DNA from: Bacteroidales bacterium UBA4179 | GTDB lineage: Bacteria > Bacteroidota > Bacteroidia > Bacteroidales > Dysgonomonadaceae | Length of the DNA stretch: 59,829 nt | Assembly (NCBI GenBank): GCA_002381125.1 | Contig: DFUT01000031.1 | Span: 1 to 59,829 of the forward strand | Direction: 5' to 3' | Shown: piece by piece, positions 59,559 to 59,829 of the stretch | Position numbering within the stretch: the stretch's first letter is position 1 | How the letters are laid out: every line of letters begins with the position of its first letter | Made by a program: the position numbers and the translations under genes | Notes under the pieces: generated by a model | What the model was told of the DNA's origin: nothing | Databases searched by the model: none | What the model saw: only the letters and a program-made list of their open reading frames with translations

Positions 59559-59829
59559 ATATAAAGTTTTGATTTCTCCCCGTTTCCATTATATAAATAA
59601 TTGTATATAGAGTCAACCGGCAAGTGCGAATTTACCCCAACTTAATTTTTGAGCAAATTACATTCGGATTTAATCGTCAGTTTTCGATGTAACTCGGTTT
59701 TCAAATGTCGGATTTCTTTCTAATACCTTCCGTTTTCGGGTATTGGGTATTTGGCTCGACGAAATTTTTGTTCGACAAGTGTGTTTTGCGGGCTTTTTAT
59801 TGGTTGTCCTTCGCTCTTCCTTCGCTCTT
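59559..59829. other. Intergenic DNA at the right window edge
   Basis: About 270 bp of low-GC sequence without an open reading frame that I can support. Its last ~36 bases carry copy B of the dispersed repeat and an 11-nt direct duplication. What lies beyond is not visible. Confidence 0.5.
59794..59825 (-). repeat. Dispersed repeat, copy B (inverted relative to copy A at 3997-4028)
   Basis: Read on the minus strand, it matches copy A over 32 bases with one mismatch. The adjoining bases extend an exact tandem CCTTCGCTCTT duplication (59808-59829, plus strand), which the window edge cuts. Confidence 0.7.

Overview
The window is about 60 kb of chromosome from a strictly anaerobic member of the Bacteroidota, most likely order Bacteroidales. 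Four things support this. Many genes are preceded by the Bacteroidota -7 promoter box TAnnTTTG. Recognisable Shine-Dalgarno sequences are scarce. The blocks sppA-lpxK-punA-thiL and nadK/pdxJ/exbB-exbD-tonB are Bacteroidales-like gene orders. Central metabolism is ferredoxin-based and sodium-pump-based (korAB, iorAB, methylmalonyl-CoA decarboxylase). I cannot name the genus from sequence alone. I see no phage, insertion sequence, rRNA or CRISPR array. One tRNA (Phe) is present.

Layout. Positions 1-7.9 kb hold housekeeping genes: a B3/B4-domain protein, an rRNA methyltransferase, a ThiI/MnmA-like sulfurtransferase, a rhomboid protease, a tetrapyrrole-methylase-fold methyltransferase, murB and murA. 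They are interrupted by a repeat-rich gap at 3639-4088. From 8-14.2 kb come korAB (2-oxoacid:ferredoxin oxidoreductase), a DUF3267 membrane protein, cmk, ispH and pfkA. From 14.2-20.4 kb runs a seven-gene methylmalonyl-CoA epimerase/decarboxylase operon. It has two different sodium-pump beta subunits, a lipoprotein-LTD-OadG fusion and a tiny OadG-like protein. From 20.4-27.8 kb are nadK, a CBS-less relative of its usual neighbour, pdxJ, an ExbB/ExbD/TonB system, a DJ-1 protein and rpsA with a very long acidic tail. At 27.8-30.4 kb is an ECF sigma/anti-sigma/lipoprotein cassette. From 30.6-35.5 kb are sppA, lpxK, punA, thiL and tRNA-Phe.

The most unusual region is 35.6-51.5 kb. It has two divergent transcription units around a 234-bp control region. 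The rightward unit encodes L-rhamnose kinase, isomerase and symporter. The leftward unit encodes a complete lipoate-dependent 2-oxoacid dehydrogenase-type complex (E2, E3, fused E1), a PHP-family hydrolase, a class II aldolase/short-chain dehydrogenase fusion, a sorbose-1-phosphate-reductase-like dehydrogenase, a two-domain aldolase with one dead half, and a lipoate ligase. I read this as a rhamnose (6-deoxyhexose) catabolic island carrying its own NAD-linked acyl-CoA-forming complex, which is not the standard Bacteroides rhamnose locus. Its substrate is an open question.

The last part, 51.6-59.5 kb, is a leftward operon for aromatic amino acid fermentation (iorA-iorB-paaK-ACT-hotdog thioesterase-aminotransferase), followed by pnp. 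The right edge of the window carries an inverted copy of a repeat also found at about 4.0 kb.
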